A stretch of DNA of 64,000 nucleotides, from NCBI RefSeq assembly GCF_039544205.1, contig NZ_BAABLF010000007.1:62001-126000 (forward strand), given 5' to 3'. This document shows, piece by piece, positions 44,521 through 52,900 of this stretch; positions within the stretch are counted from its first letter, which is position 1, and each line of letters starts with the position of its first letter. The notes under the pieces are model-generated. The model had not been told where the DNA came from. It saw only the letters and a program-made list of their open reading frames with translations, and searched no databases. This DNA comes from Ferrimonas gelatinilytica. GTDB taxonomy: Bacteria > Pseudomonadota > Gammaproteobacteria > Enterobacterales > Shewanellaceae. The position numbers and the translations under genes were made by a program.

Positions 44521-46611
44521 ATTTTTCCCATTGCCCCAGCGCAGCAGGCTCTTCATCGGGCAGCGGCGAATCCTCTCTCCTTCGCCCGTTCCGGTCTTGG
44601 TCGACTCGGTATCGGCCCCGAGGCTGGCGGAGCTGATCCCGCTGATGGGGCAACGCCGGGGTATTGGTTGCTGTTGGGCCTGGGCTGCGGCCACCACCTC
44701 ACCCGGGCAGTCGCTGTCAAACTCGGCCGTCGGAGCGCCGCTGCTGTGGATCCCCTCCGCCTGATCCGCCGCCCAAAATGCCTGCGCCAGGGCCTCGAAG
44801 CGGGAAACCTGGTCAGACAGGAGCTGTCGCCTGGTATCCCGGCCCAGGTAGATCTTAAAGCTGCACTGTCCCTCCTCATCCAACAGCCAGATAGAGCGGG
44901 TCTCCATCCGCATAAAGGGGCGGCTGCAGAAGCCTATCCAGGCCACCGCCTTGGGGTTGAGATGGCCGCGAAGGTGTTCCCCCTTGAGGTTGTAAAAGCC
45001 GTGGCCATAGCTGCCCTCCGGGAAGCCGCCCTTGTACTCAAGGATCTGTCCGGCCACCTCGATCACGGTAGTGGTGGGTCCGAACTCCGTCAGGGCGGCC
45101 ATCAGGCGGTCGAAATGGCGGCCATCGACAATGCGGGCCTGCTCCGGGCGCAGGGCTTGCAGGGTGGCCAGCTCGGTCAGGCCGAGCTGGCGGCCGATCT
45201 GGGCCAGGGAGGCGAAGGGTTGGGCCTTGTCCAGGGCGTTGATGCTGTCGAGCAGGGTACTCATGGTGGTGCGGGTCTCCCGATGGTGTTGATTATCCAG
45301 ATAGGTGTTGATCGCCTGTTGCAGGTTGATGTTCCAGAACTGGCCGGCGGGTGTCAGGTTGAGATAGCGGCCCTCGCGACGGGCAAGACCGTGTTGCTCC
45401 CAGCCATCGAACAGCGGCTGGCAGCGGGTGCTCAGCGCGTGGTCCTGAGCCTGTAACTGCTGCAGATCCAGGTAACCGAGATCGAAGCCGGCACCGAGGG
45501 CAAAGCGCAGTGAATGCTCATGGTGGGGGCGGGTCATCATCACCAGTGGTTTCTCCCCCGCCTCAATGCGTTCGAGGTAGCGGCACAGCTTGCGCTCGGT
45601 CATCACCCCATGCCCCTGGATCCGTCCGCCGGCACCGCTGCCGAAGGGAACCAGCTCTGCCCCCGCCTTGGAAAGGTGGTTGTAGCGGTTGCGCTCCCGT
45701 CGATCCCGTCCCCAGTGGCTGACCGACAGGCGGTTGAAGTGATGGCGGTTGAGGCTCTCCACCCCGGCTTTGAACATCTGTGCCTTGGCTTCGGTGCTGG
45801 GCGGGGGGGTGACCCGTCCCCGGTTAACGTCCCGGCCAAGCTGGCTTTGAGGGAGCAGGATCAACTGGTAGAGATCGGCACCACCGATCCCGGTGTTGAC
45901 CAGCACATCCAGGTCCGCCTGCCACTGGGCCAGGGTCTGTCCCGGCAGACCGTAGATAAGATCCGCCACGATCACCGCCTGATCCTGGGCGGTGAAGTGA
46001 TCCAGCCGGCGGCGGACGGTTTCACCATCGTCAATGCGGCCCAGCCGTTGGCGCAGCTCGGTTTGAAAACTCTGCAGCCCCAGGGAGAAGCGGTTAAACC
46101 CGGCGTCGAGACAGGCGCTAAACCTGTCGTCGTCAAAGCCGTGGAAACGGGCTTCGAAACTCAGTTCGGCATCGCTTTTCATCGGCAGGATCTGCCTCAG
46201 TCGCTCACCCAGTTGCAGGATCTGCGCTGGGGTGAGATCACTGGGGGTCCCGCCGCCGACGTAAATCCCGTCGAATGGCGAACCGACAATGCCCGGCTGC
46301 TCCGCCGCCATGGCCAGCTCCTCGAAAAGGGCACTGAGGTAGCGTTCGATCTTGTCGTCGCTGGAGCGGTTCTGGAAAAAGGCACAATAGCTGCAGCGAG
46401 TTCGGCAAAAAGGGATATGGATGTAGGCCAGCCTCGGGCCGGCTGCGGCGGGCCCCATCGCCAGTTGCTGCCAGAGCGCGGCCTGTTCGTTCTCCGGCAC
46501 CGGTGTCCCCATTACCTGGATATGGGCGGTCTCTTTGCGGGTAAAGGCTCCGGTCATGGGATCGGTGCTTGGGCGGCCGATCAACGAGGCGTTCAGTGAT
46601 GGGGATAGCAT
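44173..46611 (-). CDS. hutW: HutW-HutX fusion with C-terminal extension
   Basis: One frame of 812 residues encodes HutW and HutX. HutW (residues 1 to about 449) is a radical-SAM anaerobic heme-degrading enzyme with IPFCRTRCSYCAFF (CxxxCxxC) and YVGGGTPSDL. HutX (from Met450, MSTLLDSINALDKAQ) is a heme-carrier protein with GYGHGFYNLKGEHLRGHLNP. A GGGAG box before Met450 allows separate HutX initiation. The frame continues past the HutX fold with RRCP at C654 and C684, then runs antisense into the DUF454 gene to 44173. That last third is probably not original coding. Start: ATG 46611 (a TTG lies five codons up). A Fur box is upstream. No hutZ follows. Confidence 0.8.
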   Translation of the reverse strand: MLSPSLNASLIGRPSTDPMTGAFTRKETAHIQVMGTPVPENEQAALWQQLAMGPAAAGPRLAYIHIPFCRTRCSYCAFFQNRSSDDKIERYLSALFEELAMAAEQPGIVGSPFDGIYVGGGTPSDLTPAQILQLGERLRQILPMKSDAELSFEARFHGFDDDRFSACLDAGFNRFSLGLQSFQTELRQRLGRIDDGETVRRRLDHFTAQDQAVIVADLIYGLPGQTLAQWQADLDVLVNTGIGGADLYQLILLPQSQLGRDVNRGRVTPPPSTEAKAQMFKAGVESLNRHHFNRLSVSHWGRDRRERNRYNHLSKAGAELVPFGSGAGGRIQGHGVMTERKLCRYLERIEAGEKPLVMMTRPHHEHSLRFALGAGFDLGYLDLQQLQAQDHALSTRCQPLFDGWEQHGLARREGRYLNLTPAGQFWNINLQQAINTYLDNQHHRETRTTMSTLLDSINALDKAQPFASLAQIGRQLGLTELATLQALRPEQARIVDGRHFDRLMAALTEFGPTTTVIEVAGQILEYKGGFPEGSYGHGFYNLKGEHLRGHLNPKAVAWIGFCSRPFMRMETRSIWLLDEEGQCSFKIYLGRDTRRQLLSDQVSRFEALAQAFWAADQAEGIHSSGAPTAEFDSDCPGEVVAAAQAQQQPIPRRCPISGISSASLGADTESTKTGTGEGERIRRCPMKSLLRWGNGKNSGGDPLHPYQVNGDAQRNEEQQPLHPQNGGDDDGDSHANPEADEGGEQLFSGQPFALQVVSQVGPKQTVVEQPQLHPCRRAAEAEGCQQQEGHRGHQGQEHPQGPEGHRQATEPH

Positions 46612-46628
46612 ATTCAATGAAAGCAAAT

Positions 46629-46647
46629 GGTAATGCGAATGATTATC
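46629..46647. promoter_or_regulatory. Fur box upstream of hutW-hutX
   Basis: The 19-mer GGTAATGCGAATGATTATC matches 15 of 19 positions of the consensus GATAATGATAATCATTATC. It lies 18-36 bases before the hutW ATG and also upstream of the divergent DUF454 copy 2. Iron repression is the expected control of a heme-use locus. Confidence 0.8.
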
Positions 46648-46760
46648 AAATATTGTCTGGTTTCTGAGATAAGTTGTCCGTGACGGAGATCGAGAAGATG
46701 GCAGCAGAGGAAGAAAAAGTTCAGGGCTACCCTGGTCAGTGTTCGGGCAGGGAAGGTGTT

Positions 46761-47204
46761 ATGAACTCCGCGCCGTTGGCCGCGGCGAAAGCCTCACCGT
46801 CCGCTGAACCCTGGGGAGCGGAGCCCGGGCTGGTGGCACCGGCTTTTCGTCCGCTGCTGATAACCCTCGGCATGCTGGCGATCGCTCTGGGGAGTGTCGG
46901 TGTGGTGGTGCCCATGCTCCCTACGGTGCCCTTTTTGCTGCTGGCGGCCTGGTGTTTCAGCCGCGCGTCCCCCCGGCTGCGCCGCTGGCTGTTCGCCCAC
47001 CCCACCCTGGGGCCCTACCTGAACAATTTCCTGCTGCGAAAGGGGCTGACGCGCACTCAGTTGCACCGCTGCCTGATCGGCAAGTGGAGTGGCATGGGGC
47101 TGGCGATCATCTTGGCGCCGGGGATGGGCCTGAAGCTGGCCCTGTTGCTGATCGCCATCGCGGTCAGCGTATACCTGCTGCGGCTGCAGCGTTTGCCCCA
47201 GTAG
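46761..47204 (+). CDS. DUF454 (YbaN-family) membrane protein, copy 2
   Basis: This 147-residue paralogue of the 44101 gene has LLITLGMLAIALGSVGVVVPMLPTV, LGPYLNNFLLRKGLTRTQ and a last helix ALLLIAIAVSVYLLRLQ. I chose ATG 46761 (ggaagg box 8 bases up); ATG 46698 is an alternative with a 21-residue longer N-terminus. It is divergent from hutW-hutX and shares the Fur-box region. Confidence 0.8.
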   Translation: MNSAPLAAAKASPSAEPWGAEPGLVAPAFRPLLITLGMLAIALGSVGVVVPMLPTVPFLLLAAWCFSRASPRLRRWLFAHPTLGPYLNNFLLRKGLTRTQLHRCLIGKWSGMGLAIILAPGMGLKLALLLIAIAVSVYLLRLQRLPQ

Positions 47205-47301
47205 GCGGCGGGGGTTTCTGATCAATCGTTGTCCTGGCCTTGAGGGGGCCGGTGCAAGCCAGTAAGCTGGCCAGAAATCGCGAGCGAATGGAACAAAATC
47301 A

Positions 47302-49647
47302 ATGGATTGGAAAGGCTTTTGCTGCCCTGCTCAGGTCGGCCTCTGGGTATTGCTCTGGCTCTCTGTGCTGCCACTGCAGGCGGCCAACCTGCTGGAGTGG
47401 CGCCTCTCCTCCCAGGGCCAACTGACGATGACGCTGCCGCCTCTACAGCAACCTATGCTGCTGCAGAGCGGTCTTCTCTCCGGGGTGGGTGCCAACGAGA
47501 TCGGGCTGGACCGGGGTCAACTTGGCGCCACTCGGATGGTCCAGTTTGAGCGTCATGGTGATCGCCTGTTGCTGCGCCAGCTCAACAGCGGCTATCGGGC
47601 CGCGGGTGCCATTGACACACAGCGCCGCGCGGTGATGGAGGCCTTTGCCGACTCGGTGCTTTGGGTAGGAACCCTGGAGGGTGAGCGGGTCGATGTCACT
47701 TCGCTGGTGTTGCAGGACTGGCATGGCGTGGCCCGTGCCCTGAGTGACAGCGGTCAGGGTGATTTTGCCCTGTCGTTGGAACACTCCCTGGTACTCAGTG
47801 ACGGGGTCAAGGCATTTCCCCACAACGCCGATGTGGATCTACAGCTGACCTTTGTCGGCCGTGATGCCGGGGAGGCCCTGCGCAGCGTTGCCGCGGACCC
47901 GGATATCATCAGTGTCCGGGTCCGCTACTCCCTGATACGGTTGCCGGCAGAGCCGATGACGCCGCGCCCCTTTCACCCCGACTCCGGCTTTTTTGCCCTG
48001 AGCCATATGGATTACGCCCAACCCCTGGGGCGACCGTTACGGGTGAGTGTCCTGCCCCGACATCGGTTGGAGAAGGTGCGCCCCGGACCAGCGCCATCAC
48101 CGGTGGTCGAGCCCATCGTCTACTACCTGGATAACGCCACGCCGGAGCCGATGCGCTCGGCGCTGCTCGAGGGCGCCCTTTGGTGGCAGAGTGCCTTTAC
48201 CGAGGCGGGGTTTGAAGATGCCTTTCGGGTAGAGATCATGCCAGAGGATATGGATCCTCAGGATCTGCGCTACAACACCATTGCTTGGGTGCATCGTGTC
48301 ACCCGGGGCTGGAGTTACGGAGGTTCGGTGATCGACCCCCGCAGCGGCGAGATCCTCAAAGGCCACGTCACCCTGGGCTCCCTTCGGGTCCGCCAGGACC
48401 ACCTCATCTTTCGGGGTCTTACCGCTGGCTGGAAGGATCGCAAGGAAGCGTTCGGTGCGGCCGAGCAGACGGCTTTGGCCAGGTTGCGCCAGCTCTCGGC
48501 TCACGAGGTGGGTCACACCCTGGGGCTGGCCCACAACTTTGCCGCCAGTGCCAGCGGCGACCCCTCGGTGATGGACTATCCCCATCCCCATATCACCCTG
48601 GAGAAGGGGCAAGTGGTGTTAGCGGGCAGTTATCGCGAGGGGCTGAGTCCCTGGGATTCCTACGCCATCGCCTTCGGTTACGGCCACTATGACGGACCGG
48701 CTGAGCAGGTGCAGGCGACGCTGGTGGCGGAGGCCAGAACCCGGGGACTCAAGTTTCTCTCGGATCCTGACGCCCGGGGGCTGGGATCGGCGCATCCGGC
48801 GGCCCAGCTCTGGGACAATGGTGAAGACCCTGTTGCCCGGCTGTCGGAGCTGATGGCGATCCGCGCCCGGGTGCTGGCTCAGCTTGGGCCCCAGGCACTG
48901 TTGCCGGGTGAGCCCGGGAGCGCACTGGGTCGCCTTATGGTGCCCCTGTATCTACTGCCCCGCTACCAGATCGATGCGGTCGCTTCGTTGCTCGGTGGGG
49001 CTGACTATGACTACGAGGGGAGCAGCGTTACCTCCCTGGCTCCGGAGTGGCAGCGCGCGGCACTGGAAAGCCTGGTTGGGTTGCTGGAGCCGGCCCAGCT
49101 TCGTCTTCCGGCCCGCTTAAGGGAGTCCTGGGTACCTCAGGCTTACGGTCACTCCTGGGACCGAGAGCAGTTTGGCGGTCAACAGGGCCCGGTGCCGGAC
49201 TGGCTGGCGCCGCCGGAGGCGTTTGCGCGCCTGGTGCTCGAAGCGGTCCTGTCACCGGCGCGGCTTAACCGGATGCAACAGCAGCAGTGGCAGGATCCTG
49301 AGCTGCCGGGACCGATGGCGCTGCTGGAGGCGTTGTCCGAGCAGGTGATGTTGGTCCACCGTGAGGAGGGGTTCGATGCGCTGATCCAGGCCCGTTTGCG
49401 GGCGGTCGTCGCGGATCACTGGCTGTCGCTCTATCACGATCCTGCTGTCGCACCCGAAGTCCGGGCCCTGGTGGCGGCACGGCTGCGCAGTGATGCCAAC
49501 CAGCTTGAGCGACGGGCCCGACGCTCCGACGAGCGTATCGACGCCCACTACCGCCTGCTGGCGGAGGTGATGCGCAATGGGTTGAGCGATCCCGAGTTGC
49601 GGATGATCCCCGAACCCCTGCCGGTGCCCCCCGGCTCACCCATCTAG
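47302..49647 (+). CDS. secreted zinc metalloprotease, metzincin-like (DUF4953 type)
   Basis: This 781-residue protein starts with a signal peptide (MDWKGFCCPAQVGLWVLLWLSVLPLQA). A domain of the DUF5117/DUF4953 type precedes a catalytic domain with SAHEVGHTLGLAHNF (HExxHxxGxxH; H401, E402, H405, H411). The Met-turn candidate is PSVMDYPHPH shortly after. A large helical C-terminal part follows. Activity is expected outside the cytoplasm; substrates are unknown. It is monocistronic. Confidence 0.85.
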   Translation: MDWKGFCCPAQVGLWVLLWLSVLPLQAANLLEWRLSSQGQLTMTLPPLQQPMLLQSGLLSGVGANEIGLDRGQLGATRMVQFERHGDRLLLRQLNSGYRAAGAIDTQRRAVMEAFADSVLWVGTLEGERVDVTSLVLQDWHGVARALSDSGQGDFALSLEHSLVLSDGVKAFPHNADVDLQLTFVGRDAGEALRSVAADPDIISVRVRYSLIRLPAEPMTPRPFHPDSGFFALSHMDYAQPLGRPLRVSVLPRHRLEKVRPGPAPSPVVEPIVYYLDNATPEPMRSALLEGALWWQSAFTEAGFEDAFRVEIMPEDMDPQDLRYNTIAWVHRVTRGWSYGGSVIDPRSGEILKGHVTLGSLRVRQDHLIFRGLTAGWKDRKEAFGAAEQTALARLRQLSAHEVGHTLGLAHNFAASASGDPSVMDYPHPHITLEKGQVVLAGSYREGLSPWDSYAIAFGYGHYDGPAEQVQATLVAEARTRGLKFLSDPDARGLGSAHPAAQLWDNGEDPVARLSELMAIRARVLAQLGPQALLPGEPGSALGRLMVPLYLLPRYQIDAVASLLGGADYDYEGSSVTSLAPEWQRAALESLVGLLEPAQLRLPARLRESWVPQAYGHSWDREQFGGQQGPVPDWLAPPEAFARLVLEAVLSPARLNRMQQQQWQDPELPGPMALLEALSEQVMLVHREEGFDALIQARLRAVVADHWLSLYHDPAVAPEVRALVAARLRSDANQLERRARRSDERIDAHYRLLAEVMRNGLSDPELRMIPEPLPVPPGSPI

Positions 49648-49666
49648 GCCATCGTTGTCGTTCCTG

Positions 49667-49708
49667 GTTACTAGGGTCTAGTTCCTAGGATCTAGAGCTT
49701 AGGATCTG
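49667..49708. repeat. degenerate heptanucleotide array
   Basis: Six successive 7-base units read GTTACTA, GGGTCTA, GTTCCTA, GGATCTA, GAGCTTA, GGATCTG; five end in (C/T)TA. The array lies between the convergent protease and kinase genes and is unusually rich in CTAG. A related unit pair occurs at 62344-62378. Confidence 0.6.
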
Positions 49709-51555
49709 GCTCCTTGCCCCTCCCCCTCCGGCTCGTTAGACCAGTCATGGCGCCGAGGGTCCTTGGGATAGTAACGCGCTGCCGTTTGTGCCTGGTGGGC
49801 AAAGCGGCGGGTGTTTTTAAAGGGCAGCTTCATAAAGCCGGAGACACCGAGTCCGCGGATCTTCGGGATCTGGGCCACGATTCGGGCCAGGCAGTTGCGA
49901 AACTCCCGCTCCCGCCGGGGATTGAGCAGGCGCAGATCGCTGTGCAGCTTGAGGTGGTCCGCCAGCACCTCGAAGATGATGCAGCCGGTGTGGTGAATCA
50001 GGTTGAGGTGGGAGAGTTCATCCAGGATCCCCTGGGGCAGTTCCAGGTTTTCATCCGGGTCCCGGCCATCCTCGAAGTAGGAGTGGAGCCGGCTCTTGTC
50101 CTCCAGCTCCGCTACTTGGCTGATGCTGAAGGGCAGGGCGGTATCCGCCTCCGGGGCAAAGGGCGATTCCGGATCCTCACGAGTGAGGTGCAGGGTATTG
50201 CGGGCGTCGAAGAAGCAGGCTTTGAAGACCGCCCTGTCGGCCTTGGGAGTGAGCGCCCGGGCCAGGGTGACCAGGTTATTGACCGCATGGGTAAAGGGAG
50301 CGAGAAGGGCCGGGTCCTGGAGGGCCAGGCTGGAGTCGATCGCCACAGTGCCCTGTTGCCAGTGCAGTGCCAGCCCCCCAATCAGGGGATATTGCCCCAG
50401 CTGGTTGACCGCCAGTACGAACGCTTTCTCACTGTCTCCCATCCCTGCCAGGAAGTCCCGGTAGTAGTGGGCGATCTGCAGATCCGCCTCCCGTTGAGGG
50501 GAGAGCGGCTGTGGCTGATGGGCGCGCAGGAAGGAGCGTCGGGAGCTGTAAGCGGCGGTTTCAACCGCTTGTGGCTCGGCCGGGGTGTCGATGGGCAACT
50601 GTGGCTCCGGTACCCGGACGGGTGGCGGCAGCAGGAGCCAGTGGCGCCCGCCGGGCAGGGTGGAGAGAAAGTGATCCCCCCCCTGGCGGCGCAGTTCGGG
50701 GTCTGGGGAGAGCATGGCATCGAGGATCTCCGCCATCGCCCGGGGCAGACCCAGACTGCGAGCCGGGCGGACTTCGCTGCCGAAGCGGCCGGTTTGACCT
50801 GAGGCCAGGGCGTAGAGGGTGGCCGCAACCCCCTGCTCATCGAAGCGGGGGGAGGAGAGGGCGCCACCCAACTGTTCCTCACCGATAAAATAGACATCCC
50901 CCATCTGGGCATTGGATCCCCGCTCCCCCTCGTAAAACCCCAGTGGCGAACCCAAAGGCTGGCCGATGGCATCCTCCTGCGCCGGTACCGCTGACCCCCA
51001 GTCGACCAGGGAGAGGTGGCCCCGGTCGGCGTCAAACATCAGGTTGGAGGGTTTGATATCGCCGTGGATGATGGGTTCGGGCAGGGTCCGAAGGTAGTGC
51101 AGCAGTTCCGCCAGTTGGGCGGCGATGGGGACCAATTCGGTCAGGGGCAGGGGGCCCAGTCGTCGTGCGCGCTGCGCCAGGTCTTCACCCGGTGCCCGCG
51201 CCATCTGCAAGATGGGCTGGCCGGAGGCTTGAACGTAGCCGCCGAAAGCGGGGATGTGGGGATGGTCCAGCTTGGCCAGGATGGCGCCTTCGTCTGCCAG
51301 GCGCTGCTGAAGGTGGGGGGCCAGGGTGCGGCGGCTGAACTTGAACACGTCGTTGCCACGCTCTGACTCGCCGGCAAAGACGAACCCGAATACCCCCTTG
51401 CCGATGTAGTGCACCCGCCGGTAGCCCAACTGATGCAGCTGTTGTTGGCAAAGCTTGACCCATTGGCGCAGCTTGCGGGCATCGTCCTGCTTAAGCAGGT
51501 AGATGGACTGCTCCTCGGCGATGTAGAAGTGTTGCAGTGTGTGCGTCGACCCCAC
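49699..51555 (-). CDS. Hanks-type Ser/Thr protein kinase with novel C-terminal region
   Basis: This 618-residue protein begins at GTG 51555 (ggagc box). The kinase domain, about residues 45-310, has IGKGVFGFVFAGE (P-loop), FKFS (K72), HGDIKPSNLMF (catalytic loop with HGD for HRD, 164-166) and VDWGSA in place of DFG (185-187). The C-terminal 300 residues do not match a family I know. There is no transmembrane segment. The substrate is unknown. Divergent from the Cys-rich protein. Confidence 0.82.
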   Translation of the reverse strand: MGSTHTLQHFYIAEEQSIYLLKQDDARKLRQWVKLCQQQLHQLGYRRVHYIGKGVFGFVFAGESERGNDVFKFSRRTLAPHLQQRLADEGAILAKLDHPHIPAFGGYVQASGQPILQMARAPGEDLAQRARRLGPLPLTELVPIAAQLAELLHYLRTLPEPIIHGDIKPSNLMFDADRGHLSLVDWGSAVPAQEDAIGQPLGSPLGFYEGERGSNAQMGDVYFIGEEQLGGALSSPRFDEQGVAATLYALASGQTGRFGSEVRPARSLGLPRAMAEILDAMLSPDPELRRQGGDHFLSTLPGGRHWLLLPPPVRVPEPQLPIDTPAEPQAVETAAYSSRRSFLRAHQPQPLSPQREADLQIAHYYRDFLAGMGDSEKAFVLAVNQLGQYPLIGGLALHWQQGTVAIDSSLALQDPALLAPFTHAVNNLVTLARALTPKADRAVFKACFFDARNTLHLTREDPESPFAPEADTALPFSISQVAELEDKSRLHSYFEDGRDPDENLELPQGILDELSHLNLIHHTGCIIFEVLADHLKLHSDLRLLNPRREREFRNCLARIVAQIPKIRGLGVSGFMKLPFKNTRRFAHQAQTAARYYPKDPRRHDWSNEPEGEGQGARS

Positions 51556-51691
51556 GGTGCGCTCCTTGTTCGGGACCCCGCCAGCATGGGGGCGTGATCC
51601 GATTCACATCCATTTAATCTGCCTCATCGGCCCGGTGGTAACTTGTGCCAGACTGGAGCCGTTAACGAGCCGTCTGATTGAGGTGATCCGG

Positions 51692-52051
51692 ATGAATGCA
51701 GATAAACCGGCCTGGGACAAAGCCCAGTTGGCTGATCTGTTAGCCTACCCCCGACGCAAGATGCGGGACAACATGGATGTGCGCTTTTGTCCCCATGCGG
51801 TGTTTTACAACCCGGTGGACGAGCGCTGCCTCTACTGTCATCAGGACATGGAGTGCAAGTGGCTTAATCGCAACGATGAACTGGTCTCCACTGAGGAGAA
51901 GTCCACCGAGGAGCTTCGGCGGGAGTTGACCAAGGCGATGGACTACGTCGAGGCCCAGTTGACCGCCGCCCACCTCAATCGTCGAAGCTGTGGCTGCGAT
52001 AACTGCGTCTGGCTGGGCAAGGTACGCAAGGTGTTGGGCCAACAGCAGTGA
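51692..52051 (+). CDS. cysteine-rich hypothetical protein, probably zinc-binding
   Basis: This 119-residue protein starts at ATG 51692 (gaggtga box). It has three cysteine clusters: RFCPHAVFYN, CLYCHQDMEC and CGCDNCVW. It would suit one or two Zn or Fe-S sites. Not recognised further. Confidence 0.65.
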   Translation: MNADKPAWDKAQLADLLAYPRRKMRDNMDVRFCPHAVFYNPVDERCLYCHQDMECKWLNRNDELVSTEEKSTEELRRELTKAMDYVEAQLTAAHLNRRSCGCDNCVWLGKVRKVLGQQQ

Positions 52052-52161
52052 GGGCAAAAGCCCCCCAGAGTTGAACTGAAAAACGCCTCGGCGTGTTATT
52101 GGGTTTGCCGCTTTGCCCTGATACCCTGAGCCCCATCGAACACTCCTGATGAGGCAGCGAC

Positions 52162-52806
52162 ATGGAACCGCAGTTCTGGCACCAGAGGTGGCACGCCAAC
52201 CAGATAGGTTTTCACCTTCCCCACCCTAACCCCCTTTTGACCCGCCACTGGATGAGCCACAATGGCACCGTGCTGGTGCCGCTGTGTGGCAAGAGCCTGG
52301 ATCTGCCCTGGCTGGCGGAGCGTGGTCACCAGGTGTGGGGGATCGAGCTAAATGAGCAGGCGGCGCAGTCGCTTTTTTCCGAGCAGGGTCTCTCGCCCGA
52401 GCGGACATCAAAAAATGGTTTGACCCGTTTCAGCGCGGGCCCGATGACGGTGCTGCAGGGGGACTTTTTCGATGTCTCGCCGCAGGATCTGCCGCCCCTG
52501 ACCCACTTCTATGACCGTGCTGCCCTGATCGCTTTGCCGCCAGAGATGCGCCAGCAGTATGTGGCTCACCTGGCGTCACTGCTGCCCAGTGGTGCCGAGG
52601 GGCTGCTGGTCACCCTGGACTACCCGCAATCTCTGATTGCCGGCCCGCCCTTTTCGGTTCCGGACCAGGAGGTGCGCCAGCGCTTCGAGCTCTGGTTTGA
52701 GGTCGAACACCTGGCTAGCCAGGATATCCTGGCCGACAGTCCCAAGTTCCAGGCCAAAGGGGTGCCCTGGCTGGAGGAGCGGGTCTATCGGATGGTGCGT
52801 CGGTAA
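52162..52806 (+). CDS. tpm: thiopurine S-methyltransferase
   Basis: Bacterial TPMT of 214 residues. MEPQFWHQRWHANQIGFH and PLCGKSLDLPWLAERGHQVWGIELN are the family hallmarks; in bacteria the enzyme is linked to tellurite/selenium methylation. FYDRAALIALPPEMRQ is the catalytic segment. Confidence 0.93.
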   Translation: MEPQFWHQRWHANQIGFHLPHPNPLLTRHWMSHNGTVLVPLCGKSLDLPWLAERGHQVWGIELNEQAAQSLFSEQGLSPERTSKNGLTRFSAGPMTVLQGDFFDVSPQDLPPLTHFYDRAALIALPPEMRQQYVAHLASLLPSGAEGLLVTLDYPQSLIAGPPFSVPDQEVRQRFELWFEVEHLASQDILADSPKFQAKGVPWLEERVYRMVRR

Positions 52807-52845
52807 AGGGTGCCCAACAGTCCCCCAGGGATAGGCAGAGAACGG

Positions 52846-52876
52846 AAAAAACGGCAACCCAAAGGGTTGCCGTTTG
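52846..52876. terminator. bidirectional terminator between tpm and the porin gene
   Basis: The stem ACGGCAACCC / GGGTTGCCGT with AAA/TTT loop. The minus-strand T run is the better one, so it mainly serves the porin. Confidence 0.8.
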
Positions 52877-52900
52877 GCTGACTGAGGTTGGGGGGTCAGA

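Noticed and set aside
49714..50802. 362-codon plus-strand frame opposite the kinase
   Set aside because: No family features; kinase motifs are on the minus strand.
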